A DNA stretch of 41,736 nt from Phycisphaerales bacterium (GTDB lineage Bacteria; Planctomycetota; Phycisphaerae; Phycisphaerales; UBA1924), in the NCBI GenBank assembly GCA_027083355.1, contig JALWOY010000195.1, positions 1 to 41,736 of the forward strand, in the 5' to 3' direction. Under the pieces are notes generated by a model. The model was not told where the DNA came from, made no database searches, and saw only the letters and a list, made by a program, of their open reading frames with translations. Shown in pieces: positions 16,142-25,056 of the stretch. A program made the translations under genes and the position numbers. Each line of letters starts with the position of its first letter. Position 1 is the stretch's first letter.

Positions 16142-17584
16142 TCAATATCCCTCGAGGATCTCCAGCATCGGGCCGAGGTGCTTCTCGTACCGCTTCCAAC
16201 GCTGCTGGCTCCTTGTATAGATCGGCTCTCGCACCTGGTCGACGCTCGCCGTCTGTACATTCGCCTTCTGCTTGTGGTGGGCCATGCATTTCTCGTCGAA
16301 CGGCATCCCCACGTGCGCGAGCATCGCCTCCACATGAGGCCGGGGGTCGCTCGTCAACTTTTCGTAGTTATTCTCGTGGATCGGCATGTCGACCACCTCC
16401 GCCCATTGTTCCATAATCCGGCGGTAGAGAACATACTGGCGTGCGCACGTCTCGATTCGGCGCGTCCAAGAAAGCCGAAGCCCGAAGTTCTGGAAGAAAC
16501 ACGACAGGCATGTATCGCGTGCGTCCCGCGTGCAATGAATGATCTTCGAATTCGGCAACGCCTTCGAGATCACCGCGATGAAGTAGTAGTTCTCCGGCAT
16601 CTTGTCCACGACGCGTTTCGCCTTTACGCCCTTCGGCAGCCGCGTCCGTTCCAGATACAACCTCGCCGTTTCCTTGACCAGCGCCTCGTCGAGGTGCTTG
16701 GGGCGTTTGTCGTGCAACGTCAGCGTCAAGCCGTTCGATTCGCCCACCGTCGCGATCTGCGGGTGTGCCGCGAGGATCTGCTCGGTCAGCGTAGTCCCCG
16801 AGCGCGGCATGCCGACGACGAACACGCACCTGTCCGTCGTCTCGCCGCTCATAGGGATGCGATCGATATTCTCTCTCGCCCATACCTCCAGGAACTCGTC
16901 GATCGGGATGATCTCCGCATCGTCCAGCGTCATGTTCGCCCGCGTGAAAGACTCGAAAGCCTTGTCGTACTCCCCCATCGCGTCGAGGATGTGCCCTCGC
17001 TCGTACAACGCATCCCGGCGGTTGTGCTCCGGGCAGCGCGGGTCCGCCAGCAGCTCGTCGATCGTGTCCATCGCCTCGCCGAACTGTTTGAACTTGCGGT
17101 GGAGCTCCGCACGCATGATCGCGAGCTCCGCGTTCCAGACACCCGCCGCCCTCGCCTCCTCGAGGAGACGCATCGCCTGCTCCGATTCGCCCATCGACCG
17201 CAGCATCCGGGCCTTGAAATTCAACGCCCGCGTCGAACCCGGTGAACGCTCCAGGTGCTTGTTGATCAGGCGCAGCGATGTGCGCGAATCGCCGATATCG
17301 CGATAGATCCCCGCGAGGCACGTCACCGTCTCCGCGTCGCTGATCCCGAGCTCGATCGCCCGGCGGAGGTGCACCATCGCCTTGTTCGTCAGCTGCTGGT
17401 TCGCATACGCGAAACCGAGCATCTTGTGCAGCATCGGGTCGCGGCGATTCAGCGGCAGAACCTCCTCCAGAAGCGACGCCGCCAACTCGAATTGCCCCGC
17501 CTCCAGAAGAGGCGCGACACGCGTCTTGATCTGATGAACCCTGATCTGTGCAGGGCTCGGCATCATCGGGTTCCCGCCTGTCAC
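16142..17584 (-). CDS. TPR-sulfotransferase fusion protein
   Basis: A 480-residue protein. About 230 N-terminal residues are TPR-like helical pairs (for example MLHKMLGFAYANQQLTNKAM and ALYERGHILDAMGEYDKAF). A PAPS-dependent sulfotransferase domain follows, with the 5'-phosphosulfate loop VVGMPRSGTTLTEQ at about residue 253. The later motif IIHCTRDARDTCLSCFF matches the 3'-phosphate-binding segment. Such fusions are frequent in planctomycetes and proteobacteria; the acceptor is unknown. No signal peptide is visible. I chose GTG at 17584 because GGAGG lies 5 nt upstream; ATGs at 17566 and 17563 lack a comparable site. It lies 88 bases downstream of metH in the same direction and may be co-transcribed. 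Confidence 0.88.
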   Translation of the reverse strand: MTGGNPMMPSPAQIRVHQIKTRVAPLLEAGQFELAASLLEEVLPLNRRDPMLHKMLGFAYANQQLTNKAMVHLRRAIELGISDAETVTCLAGIYRDIGDSRTSLRLINKHLERSPGSTRALNFKARMLRSMGESEQAMRLLEEARAAGVWNAELAIMRAELHRKFKQFGEAMDTIDELLADPRCPEHNRRDALYERGHILDAMGEYDKAFESFTRANMTLDDAEIIPIDEFLEVWARENIDRIPMSGETTDRCVFVVGMPRSGTTLTEQILAAHPQIATVGESNGLTLTLHDKRPKHLDEALVKETARLYLERTRLPKGVKAKRVVDKMPENYYFIAVISKALPNSKIIHCTRDARDTCLSCFFQNFGLRLSWTRRIETCARQYVLYRRIMEQWAEVVDMPIHENNYEKLTSDPRPHVEAMLAHVGMPFDEKCMAHHKQKANVQTASVDQVREPIYTRSQQRWKRYEKHLGPMLEILEGY

Positions 17585-17672
17585 GTCGTCCTCCGTCTGC
17601 CTGGGTCAGCACACAGGGTAGACACGAATCCACCGCCCACGGGTCCCGCCCTCCCCATCCCGGCAACAACCA

Positions 17673-20600
17673 TCACACCCCGAAATATCGGGCCTCCGGG
17701 TGGTGGACGACGATCGCGCTGGTGCTCTGTTCCGGCTCGATCTGCCAGTTTTCCGTCAGCGTGCACCCGATCCGCCCCGGCTCGATCAACCTCCAAAGAA
17801 TCTCCTGATCACGCAGTTCGGGGCATGCCGGGTATCCGAAACTGTACCGGCTGCCGCGGTACTTCTGGGCGAACAGCCCCTCCACCGTCGCGCTGTCCCC
17901 GTCGTCGATCCCCAGCTCGGTGCGCATGCGTTTGTGCTGCAATTCCGCCAGCGCCTCGGCGCTCTCCACCCCCAACCCGTGCAGATACAGATACTCGCTG
18001 TACGCGTCCCCCTCGAACAACGACCGGCACACCTCGCCGATCCGCCGGCCCACCGTCACGCACGAAAGCCCGAGCACGTCCTTCCGCCCCAAAGACAGGC
18101 ACCCCGCCTCGTCCCTGAAATAATCGGCGATGCACAGCCGCTTCCCGCTCTTCTGCCTCGGGAACGAAAAACGCGCCACCTCCCGCGAGTGGTCCTCCGC
18201 GTCGAACACCACCACCTCATCCCTCTCCGACCACACCGGGAAATACCCATACACCACCCGCGGCTCAAGCAGCCCCTCCTCCACGCACCGAGCCTTCAGC
18301 CGCTCGAAGATCGGCACCGCCTGCTCTTCGATCTCTTGCTCGAACGCCGCCTTCGATCGTTTCCCCCGCCTGAATTGCCATTGCACCCGGAACAATGCCA
18401 CGGGGTTGATGTACGCGAACACCTCATCGAGAGAAATATCCTCGACGAACCGGCTGCCGAAGAACGGCGCCACCGGAACGTCCACATCCCGGCGGACCGC
18501 CGAAACACCGTTCGCGGATGTCTCCTGCATATCGGCCGGGCTTTCGACCGCATCCGTATATCTCGCCGCGCGCCCCTCGATCTCCGCGGTCAGCTCATCC
18601 AGCCGCCCCCCCGTGATCCCGTCCATGATCCGCAGCCCCTCGAACGCGTCCTTCCCGTAGAGCAGGGGGCCGCGATACTTTTCGCGCAGCCGACCCTCCG
18701 CGTAACGCCGGGACAGCGCCGCCCCGCCCAGCAGCAGCGGCGGCGTCACCCCCCGCGCGTTCATCGTCTCGATGTTCTCCTCCATCACCATCACGCTCTT
18801 GACGAGCAGCCCGCTGAGCCCGATGGCGTCGGGCTTGTGACGCTCGAAGGCGTCGAGGATCGAGTCCACCGTCTGCTTGATCCCGATGTTGTGGACCGTG
18901 TACCCGTTGTTGGTGAGGATGATGTCGACGAGGTTTTTGCCGATGTCGTGGACGTCACCCTTGACCGTCGCCAATACGATCGATCCCTTTGTCTGGCCGG
19001 TTTTCCGTTCCATCAGGGGTTCGAGGTGCGCGACGGCCTTTTTCATCACCTCGGCGCTCTGGAGGACGAAGGGCAGCTGCATCTCGCCGCTGCCGAAGAG
19101 TTCGCCGACCGTCTTCATCCCGTCGAGCAGGTGCTCGTTGATGATCTCGATCGGGGTGTACCGCTCCAGTGCCTCGTCGAGGGCTTTTTCCAAGCCTTCT
19201 TTTTCGCCGTCGATGATGTGGCGACGCAACCTCGTCTCGACCGGCTCGTCCGCGGCGGGCGTGGCCCGTGTCGGCTCGCCGCCCGTGTCCTCGAACAACG
19301 AGATAAAACGTGAAAGCGGGTCGAATCCGGGATCGTCGATGCCTTCGGGCAGGCCCGTCTCGCCGGCAGAAACATCACGCCGGTCGTAGATCAGATCGAG
19401 CGCCGCCCGACGCCGGTCGTCGTCGATGCGGTGCATGGGCTCGATGCCGCCCGCGTGCACGATCGCCGACGTCAGCCCGGCCCCCGTCAACTCGCCCAGC
19501 AGCACGCTGTTGAGCACCACCCGGGCGGCGGGCTTGAGCCCGAAGCTCGCGTTGCTCAGCCCGCAGACGAGCTGCACCCGCGGGAAGGCATCCGCGATCC
19601 GCCGCGTCCCCTCGATCAATTCCAGCGCGGAACGCCGGTCCGCGTCCATGCCGGTCGAGATCGGCAGCACGAGCGGGTCGATGAACAGGTCCGCCTCGTC
19701 CAGCCCGTGCACCGAGACGGCCCGCTCGATCCCGCGTCGGGCGATCGACAGTTTCCGGTCCGCGGTCCGAGCCATCGCCGCGTGCTCGTCCTCGTCGATG
19801 GTCCCGATCACGAGCGCGGCGTTGTACCGAACCGCAAGCCCGCACACCTCGTCGAATTTTGCCTCGCCCTCCTCGAAATTCGCGGAGTTGATGATGCACC
19901 GGCCGCCCGCGTGCTTGAGGGCGCTCTCGATCGTCGCCGGCTGCGTCGAATCGATCATCAGGGGCGCGTCCACCTGTCGAGACAGGCGCGACACGATCTC
20001 GGCCATGTCACGCGCGTTGTCCCGGCCGGCCACGTCCACGTTTACGTCGAGCACGTGCGAGCCGTCGCGCACCTGGCCCCGCGCCAGCGATACAATCGCG
20101 TCCCAGTCCTCCGCCTCCAGCAGGCGGCGGAACCGGCGCGAGCCCGAGGCGTTGCACCGCTCGCCCACGATGAGGAAACTCGTGTCCTGCCGGTGCGGCA
20201 CCGGGCTGAAAAGGCTCGTCGAGGAGGCCGACCACGAAACGGCCCCCCGCTCTCCGGGTGATACCCCCTCTCCACCGCCCGCGCCACCGCCGCGATGTGG
20301 GCCGGGGTCGTTCCGCAGCACCCCCCGACGAGGCTCACGCCGAATTGCCGGACGAAACCCGCCATCGCCTCGCCCAGTGCCCCCGGCGTGAGTGGGTACA
20401 CCGCCCGCCCTTCCTGCAAAACGGGCAGACCCGCGTTCGGGAAACACGTGATCGGGCGATCCCACCGGTGCGAGAGCGTTCTGATCGACGTCTCCATCGC
20501 GTCCGGCCCGGTTGCGCAGTTCAGCCCCAGGCTCGCGATCGGGAAGCCCCGCAGCGCCTCGACCGCCGCCTCGACCGATGTTCCGAGGAGCATCGTCCCC

Positions 20601-21193
20601 GTCTGCTCGATCGTGATGCTCACCATGATCGGCACGTCCTGCGGCGAACGGGCTTCGTCTTCGAGGGCAGCGAGGGCCGCCCGGATCGCGCATTTCACCT
20701 GGAGCAGGTCCTGGCATGTCTCGATCAGGATCGCGTCCACGCCCCCCGCGATCAGGCCGCGCATCGACGCCCGGTAGGACGCGAGCATCTCGTCCCAGCC
20801 GATCTGTCCGAGCGAGACCAGTTTCGTCCCCGGCCCCATCGACCCGATGACATACCGCGGCTTGTCCGCCGTCGAAAACTCGTCCGCCACGGATCGCGCG
20901 AGCGTCGCCGACGCCCGGCAGAGGTCGACCGCCTCGGCCCCGATGCCGAAATCGTCGAGGACATGGCGGACCGCCCCGAAGGTGTTCGTCTCGATCGCGT
21001 CGGCACCGGCTTCAAGGAAGCCCCGGTGGATGGAGCCGATCACGTCGGGGCGGGTCCGTGTCAGCACGTCGGTGCAGTTCTCGCAGTTCGCGAAATCCTC
21101 CTCGACGGACAGATCGAAGGACTGCACACCGGTGCCCATCCCCCCGTCCAGCACGAGCACCCGAGATCCGAGTTGATCGATCAGCCCCGCCAT
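17673..21193 (-). CDS. metH: cobalamin-dependent methionine synthase, frameshifted
   Basis: It transfers a methyl group from methyl-tetrahydrofolate to homocysteine through cobalamin. Taken together the two frames give about 1173 residues, close to full-length MetH (1227 in E. coli). Frame one (21193 to about 20245) is the homocysteine domain with zinc-site motifs LGLNCATGP and GGCCGTTPAHI. Frame two (about 20245 to 17673) holds the pterin domain (FLIVGERCNASGSRRFR), the cobalamin domain (DVHDIGKNL, with its axial His) and the activation domain (YSFGYPACPEL). The frames join at a G6 run (plus-strand C6, 20243-20248). One extra G, or a -1 shift there, restores a normal linker (SGG then AVSWSASS). 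A sequencing error, a true mutation or programmed slippage are all possible. ATG at 21193 with GAGGAGG upstream. Confidence 0.9.
20243..20248 (-). other. frameshift site in metH (G6 run)
   Basis: Six G on the coding strand, at the inter-domain linker between the homocysteine and pterin domains. Good MetH similarity stops in one frame and resumes in the -1 frame exactly here. Confidence 0.8.
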
Positions 21194-21394
21194 GCCGCCT
21201 CCTCAAGCCCCGGGGCGTTCGGCCCATCGGCCCCCGCGTTCCACGTCATCACAAGAAACCATGAGATCCCGGAATGAATCGGCAAAGAATATCCATATTT
21301 GCGGATAAATGGAACATATCCACACCGATTTCTCGGCTTTTCCCCCACGACCCACACGACAACCGACCACTGCTATTCCTGACATCCAACTCCT

Positions 21395-21403
21395 TGATAT
21401 ACT
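21395..21403 (+). promoter_or_regulatory. extended -10 promoter of icd
   Basis: TGATATACT is an extended -10 element (TGn plus TATACT) 42 bases upstream of the icd ATG, without a clear -35. The surrounding 21280-21320 is the most A+T-rich stretch of this divergent spacer and contains two ATATCCA direct repeats that could belong to the metH control region. I found no SAM, SAH or cobalamin riboswitch upstream of metH. Confidence 0.45.
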
Positions 21404-21445
21404 CATAGCCGCGAGTCGCACACCACACAGCATCGGAGCGAACCC

Positions 21446-22816
21446 ATGCCCACCGCCATCACGATGACCGACGCCGGCCTCAATGTCCCCGACGACCCCA
21501 TCCTCCCGTTCATCGAAGGCGACGGCACCGGGCCCGATATCTGGCGCGCCACACAACACGTCCTCGACGCCGCCATCGAGAAGGCATACAACGGCGATCG
21601 CAAGGCACACTGGAAAGAAGTCCTCGCGGGCGAAAAAGCCTTCCGCGCCACGGGCTCCTGGCTCCCGGATGAAACGCTCGACGCCTTCAAGCAATACCTC
21701 GTCGGCATCAAGGGGCCGCTCACAACACCCGTCGGCGGCGGCATCCGTTCTCTTAACGTCGCGCTCCGACAGATCCTCGACCTCTACGTCTGTCTCCGCC
21801 CCGTCCGGCACTTCCCCGGTGTGCCCTCACCCGTGAACAAACCCGGTGATGTTAACATGGTCATCTTCCGCGAAAACACCGAGGACATCTACGCGGGCAT
21901 CGAATATCAGGCCGGCACCCCCGAGGTTCAGAAGCTCATCGGCTTCCTCCAGAACGAGATGGGCGTGACCAAGATTCGCTTTCCCGAAACCTCCGGCATC
22001 GGCATCAAGCCCGTCTCCGAGGAGGGCACAAAACGCCTCGTCCGCGCCGCCATCAACTACGCACTCGACAACAACCGGCGCTCCGTGAACCTCGTCCACA
22101 AGGGCAACATCATGAAGTTCACCGAGGGGGCCTTCCGCGACTGGGGCTACGAGGTGGCCACCACCGAGTTCCGCGATCGGTGCATCACCCAGCGGGAATC
22201 CTGGATCCTCGGCAACAAGGAGCACAACCCCGATATCTCAGACGAAGACAACGCCAAGGCGATCGAACCCGGCTACGACATGCTCAACCCCGACGCGCAG
22301 GCGGCCGTCGTCAAGGAGGTCAAGGACACGCTGGCCGCGATCTGGGCCACCCACGGCGACGGCAAGTGGAAATCCATGCTCATGGTCAAGGATTCCATCG
22401 CCGACATCACGCTGCAGCAGGTGCTCACCCGCGCCAAGGAGTTCGACGTCATCGCCACGATGAACCTCAACGGCGATTATCTGTCGGACGCACTCGCCGC
22501 CCAGGTCGGCGGCATCGGCATCGCCCCGGGCGCCAACATCAACTACATCACCGGCCACGCGATCTTCGAGGCCACGCACGGCACCGCCCCCAAGTACGCC
22601 AACCTCGACAAGGTGAACCCGGGCAGTCTGATCCTTTCCGGCGAGATGATGCTCCGCTATATGGGGTGGACCGAGGCGGCCGACCTGATCATCAAGGGCA
22701 TCTCCGGCGCGATCGCGGCCAAGACCGTCACCTACGACTTCGAGCGGCTGATGGACGGGGCGACGCTGCTGAAGTGCTCGGAGTTCGGGGAGGCGATTGT
22801 GAAGCACATGGGCTGA
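21446..22816 (+). CDS. icd: NADP-dependent isocitrate dehydrogenase
   Basis: A 456-residue homodimeric ICDH of the E. coli type, oxidising isocitrate to 2-oxoglutarate in the TCA cycle. The substrate/phosphorylation-site motif [13 protein letters not shown] contains the Ser that AceK phosphorylates in E. coli. The dinucleotide-binding segment [17 protein letters not shown] carries the Lys-Tyr pair diagnostic of NADP rather than NAD. Metal-binding aspartates lie in the [14 protein letters not shown] segment. ATG at 21446 has GGAGCG about 7 nt upstream. The stop codon runs straight into two tandem copies of a palindromic repeat, which may serve as transcript end. Confidence 0.95.
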   Translation: MPTAITMTDAGLNVPDDPILPFIEGDGTGPDIWRATQHVLDAAIEKAYNGDRKAHWKEVLAGEKAFRATGSWLPDETLDAFKQYLVGIKGPLTTPVGGGIRSLNVALRQILDLYVCLRPVRHFPGVPSPVNKPGDVNMVIFRENTEDIYAGIEYQAGTPEVQKLIGFLQNEMGVTKIRFPETSGIGIKPVSEEGTKRLVRAAINYALDNNRRSVNLVHKGNIMKFTEGAFRDWGYEVATTEFRDRCITQRESWILGNKEHNPDISDEDNAKAIEPGYDMLNPDAQAAVVKEVKDTLAAIWATHGDGKWKSMLMVKDSIADITLQQVLTRAKEFDVIATMNLNGDYLSDALAAQVGGIGIAPGANINYITGHAIFEATHGTAPKYANLDKVNPGSLILSGEMMLRYMGWTEAADLIIKGISGAIAAKTVTYDFERLMDGATLLKCSEFGEAIVKHMG

Positions 22817-22850
22817 CGTCTCCCGGGTACCTCGGCTCTCCGAGCCGGGC
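22816..22850 (-). repeat. REP-like palindrome family A, copy 1
   Basis: On the minus strand the core reads GCTCGGAGAGCC flanked by GGTACCCGGGAGACGT. The same core recurs at 27465, 29525 and 36746. This copy begins at the last base of the icd stop codon. Confidence 0.85.
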
Positions 22851-22885
22851 ACGTCTCCCGGGCACCTCGGATCGTTGAGCCGGGT
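22851..22885 (-). repeat. REP-like family A, copy 2 (degenerate)
   Basis: A direct tandem neighbour of copy 1, sharing the ACGTCTCCCGGG end and the CCTCGG and GAGCCGGG segments, with a changed centre (ATCGTT). Confidence 0.75.
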
Positions 22886-22908
22886 TCTTCCCCCTCTCCC
22901 CCTTCAAA

Positions 22909-22948
22909 CCCTCGTGGAACGGGCATCCAGCCCGTCTCTCCACGAGGG
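22909..22948. repeat. nested hairpin (cruciform-like) repeat
   Basis: An outer 10-bp perfect inverted repeat CCCTCGTGGA/TCCACGAGGG encloses a second perfect 6-bp hairpin ACGGGC-ATCCA-GCCCGT and a CTC spacer. No T-run follows, so it is more like a mobile palindromic repeat than a terminator. Confidence 0.75.
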
Positions 22949-23038
22949 CGTGGTGCCCATCCAGATCGCTCTTGAGACTCCTGGGACACTCCGCCAGTCC
23001 CTTGTGTAAATGACGGCGGAATGCGTCACAATGCAGAG

Positions 23039-23173
23039 ATGAATCGGCAATTCATCAATCCGCTCGGCCGATCCATCACACTCCACGATCGCACATGGTT
23101 CGGCCACATCATCCGCCGCCCTCACGTCCTCTGTGGTGAGTCTGGCTCCAAGCTTTCTCGGCCTTTTTCGTGA
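23039..23173 (+). CDS. short orphan ORF, possible gene remnant
   Basis: A 44-codon reading frame. Its first part (FINPLGRSITLHDRTWFGHI) looks like genuine protein sequence, but after HIIRR it becomes ordinary-looking filler and stops. It has no ribosome-binding site. A 7-bp inverted repeat (GATGAAT-CGGCA-ATTCATC) covers its start. It may be the N-terminal remnant of a small protein family; I cannot name it with certainty. Confidence 0.3.
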   Translation: MNRQFINPLGRSITLHDRTWFGHIIRRPHVLCGESGSKLSRPFS

Positions 23174-23196
23174 CGGACACCAGAGGCGGCGCACAC

Positions 23197-23841
23197 CTAC
23201 ACACCCTCGAGTGCCGGCCCGCCCATCGGCAGGTCGAACCGGTCGCCCGTTCGGCAATACGCCTTCCCTCCCATCCGCCCGACCGCCCCGAGACGGGCCG
23301 GATCGACGTGCATCCGCTCGTTGAGCAGGTCGTCGCGTACATGGATGCAAACGACCCGCCCGATCACGATGTTCCCCCCGCCCGGCTCGCCCGGGTTCGT
23401 CCGGATGACTTCCGTCGTCTCGCACTCGAATGCGATAGGCGATTCCGCCACGCGCGGCGGCCGCACGAGGCGTGAATCCTCGCGCGTGAACCCGACGAAA
23501 TCGAACTCGCTCTCACCGTAAGCCAACGGCTCGGCCGCGCCCGCGACACGACGCACGATCTCTTCTGTGACGACGGAAACAACGAACTGTCCTGTTCCGC
23601 CTTTGTCGGTCGGCTTCGCATTGCGGAGGGTGTCTTTCTCGGAGCCGTCGGGCTTGTTCGCGGGACAGAACAGCATCGTCATCGGGTTCGACCCGACCGC
23701 CGTAAAAAAAGAGAACGGCGCGAGGTTATCCCGTCCCTCCGAGGAGATCGTCGACACCAACGCGATCGGTCGCGGAACCACAGAACCGATCAACAGCTTG
23801 TAGCGGCTCGCAAGGTCCAGTTCATCGGGCGTGCATTGCAT
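23197..23841 (-). CDS. flavin reductase-like FMN-binding protein
   Basis: A 214-residue protein of the flavin-reductase-like split-barrel family. It begins with the family-typical segment LIGSVVPRPIALVST (about residues 16-30), followed by NLAPFSFFTAVGSNPMTMLF, where the Ser/Phe-rich strand binds FMN. Members bind FMN and either reduce flavin for a partner oxygenase or act as stand-alone flavoproteins of unknown substrate. No partner monooxygenase is nearby. The start is ATG at 23841; a TACTGT box at 23847-23852 lies 5 nt upstream and no Shine-Dalgarno is visible, so the mRNA may be leaderless. A perfect terminator hairpin lies 70 bases upstream in the same direction. Confidence 0.85.
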   Translation of the reverse strand: MQCTPDELDLASRYKLLIGSVVPRPIALVSTISSEGRDNLAPFSFFTAVGSNPMTMLFCPANKPDGSEKDTLRNAKPTDKGGTGQFVVSVVTEEIVRRVAGAAEPLAYGESEFDFVGFTREDSRLVRPPRVAESPIAFECETTEVIRTNPGEPGGGNIVIGRVVCIHVRDDLLNERMHVDPARLGAVGRMGGKAYCRTGDRFDLPMGGPALEGV

Positions 23842-23909
23842 GCACGACAGTAGCCGCCGGGGCCATCGGGGCCGCCGTCCCGACGGGCCTGCCGATCGGC
23901 GGATGGATG

Positions 23910-23940
23910 AAAAAAGCCGAACAGCGGGGTGCTGTTCGGC
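23910..23940 (-). terminator. perfect hairpin + T6 with no known upstream gene
   Basis: On the minus strand a perfect 10-bp stem GCCGAACAGC/GCTGTTCGGC with loop ACCCC is followed by six T. No minus-strand protein gene ends just upstream. It may end a small RNA or act as a leader attenuator for the flavin reductase-like gene. Confidence 0.85.
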
Positions 23941-24154
23941 CTGGGGTTCCCGGGTGGTCGTTGCCGGCTTGATGTCCGACGGCCAAAGTTGGGGTCACGG
24001 CCGATCGGACGCCGGCGGGCTGGGGTCAAAACCGCCCGGGGCTGTGGTTCGTGCTCTCTACCGTGAAGCGAGAACCCTCACCCCGTCTCACGCCGAGATC
24101 AAGAAAAAAATTGTCCCGACGCGCCGCCAACCTGTCGCCCACGCACAATCCCCC

Positions 24155-24997
24155 ATGAAAAGCCAGGATTTCGAGCCCGGCCTCACCTGGCCGATGCTGC
24201 TCGGGCGGTGGGTCGAGTTCGCCCGATCGGCCGTCTCGCTCCCTGAAATGGGTGAAGCCGGGCGATATCGCCGATCCGTTGCCCCCCTCATCACGCTCCA
24301 CGCGGTGACCCACGCCCTCACCGAGCTCGACCTGCTCCCGCCCGAGGACCGCCCCGCGGCCGTCGACCGGGCGGAGATCCTGATCAACAAGAGCGAAAAC
24401 GCGTTGCGGGAAATCTGGGGCGACCCGCCCCCTGAAATCATGGCATTCATCGACGACGCACGCGATGCGCTCGCCGCTCGTTCCGACCTTGCCACCGCCG
24501 AACCCGGCCGGCCCGCCGTGCTCGAATGGCTCGTGCTGGGGGACGGGATCGTGTTCCCGCACCCCGGGGAGATCCTCGATGCGATCGCCCCCGTCGCTCC
24601 GACGGCCCGGCTGTATGTCCCGACACCCGGCGTGCCGTTTTTCCGAGGATCGATTGCGGCCTGCCTCGAAGCCGGCACCTCGTCAGGGGAAGAGGCCATC
24701 GAGCACATCGCCTCGCTCGTCTCGGCCTTCCTCGGCCCGGATGCGGATGGACCCGTCGAGGCCGATCAACCCAGACAGGTCTACCGGCAGTTCGACTTTG
24801 CTCGGGGCGGCCCCGTGCGCGACGTGATCGCCCCGATGTCGGCATCGAGCACCCCCGGCCAGCCGCTGCTCATCCCCGGTCTGATCGACGGGCGGGTGCA
24901 GCCTGTGCCGCTCCCGCCGCGGGTGCATGAAGACCTCGGCGTCCTGCCCGTGGTCGAGGCCGGCGGGGCTGATGAGGCCGATGCGGATAACGTGTGA
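24155..24997 (+). CDS. conserved-looking protein of unknown function
   Basis: A 280-residue soluble, acidic protein that I do not recognise. It has no signal peptide, membrane segment or known catalytic motif. The N-terminal two thirds are probably helical (GRWVEFARSAVSLPE, LITLHAVTHALTELDLL, RAEILINKSENALREIW) and the rest is Pro/Gly-rich with beta-strand-like segments (RLYVPTPGVPFF). I chose ATG at 24155 because protein-like composition begins there; the in-frame extension upstream is Arg-rich filler. A weak CACAAT box ends 5 nt before the ATG and there is no Shine-Dalgarno. The 313-base spacer upstream holds only the minus-strand terminator at 23910-23940. It converges with the PEP-CTERM gene. 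Confidence 0.6.
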   Translation: MKSQDFEPGLTWPMLLGRWVEFARSAVSLPEMGEAGRYRRSVAPLITLHAVTHALTELDLLPPEDRPAAVDRAEILINKSENALREIWGDPPPEIMAFIDDARDALAARSDLATAEPGRPAVLEWLVLGDGIVFPHPGEILDAIAPVAPTARLYVPTPGVPFFRGSIAACLEAGTSSGEEAIEHIASLVSAFLGPDADGPVEADQPRQVYRQFDFARGGPVRDVIAPMSASSTPGQPLLIPGLIDGRVQPVPLPPRVHEDLGVLPVVEAGGADEADADNV

Positions 24998-25001
24998 GCA
25001 G

Positions 25002-25028
25002 AAAAAAAGCCGGCCCGTGCGGGTCGGC
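25002..25028 (-). terminator. terminator of PEP-CTERM gene
   Basis: On the minus strand GCCGACC-CGCACG-GGCCGGC (7 bp with one A/C mismatch) is followed by seven T. It lies 29 bases after the stop codon of the gene at 25057-25842. Confidence 0.85.
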
Positions 25029-25056
25029 GTTCGAGATTGCAGGTTGTCGCTTCGGT

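Noticed and set aside
21194-21445. SAM, SAH or cobalamin riboswitch upstream of metH
   Set aside because: No conserved core of any of these was found; only an AT-rich stretch and a normal GAGGAGG ribosome site are present.
23831-24154. Upstream extension of the unknown protein at 24155
   Set aside because: It would run through a terminator hairpin and has Arg/Gly-rich composition unlike the rest of the protein.
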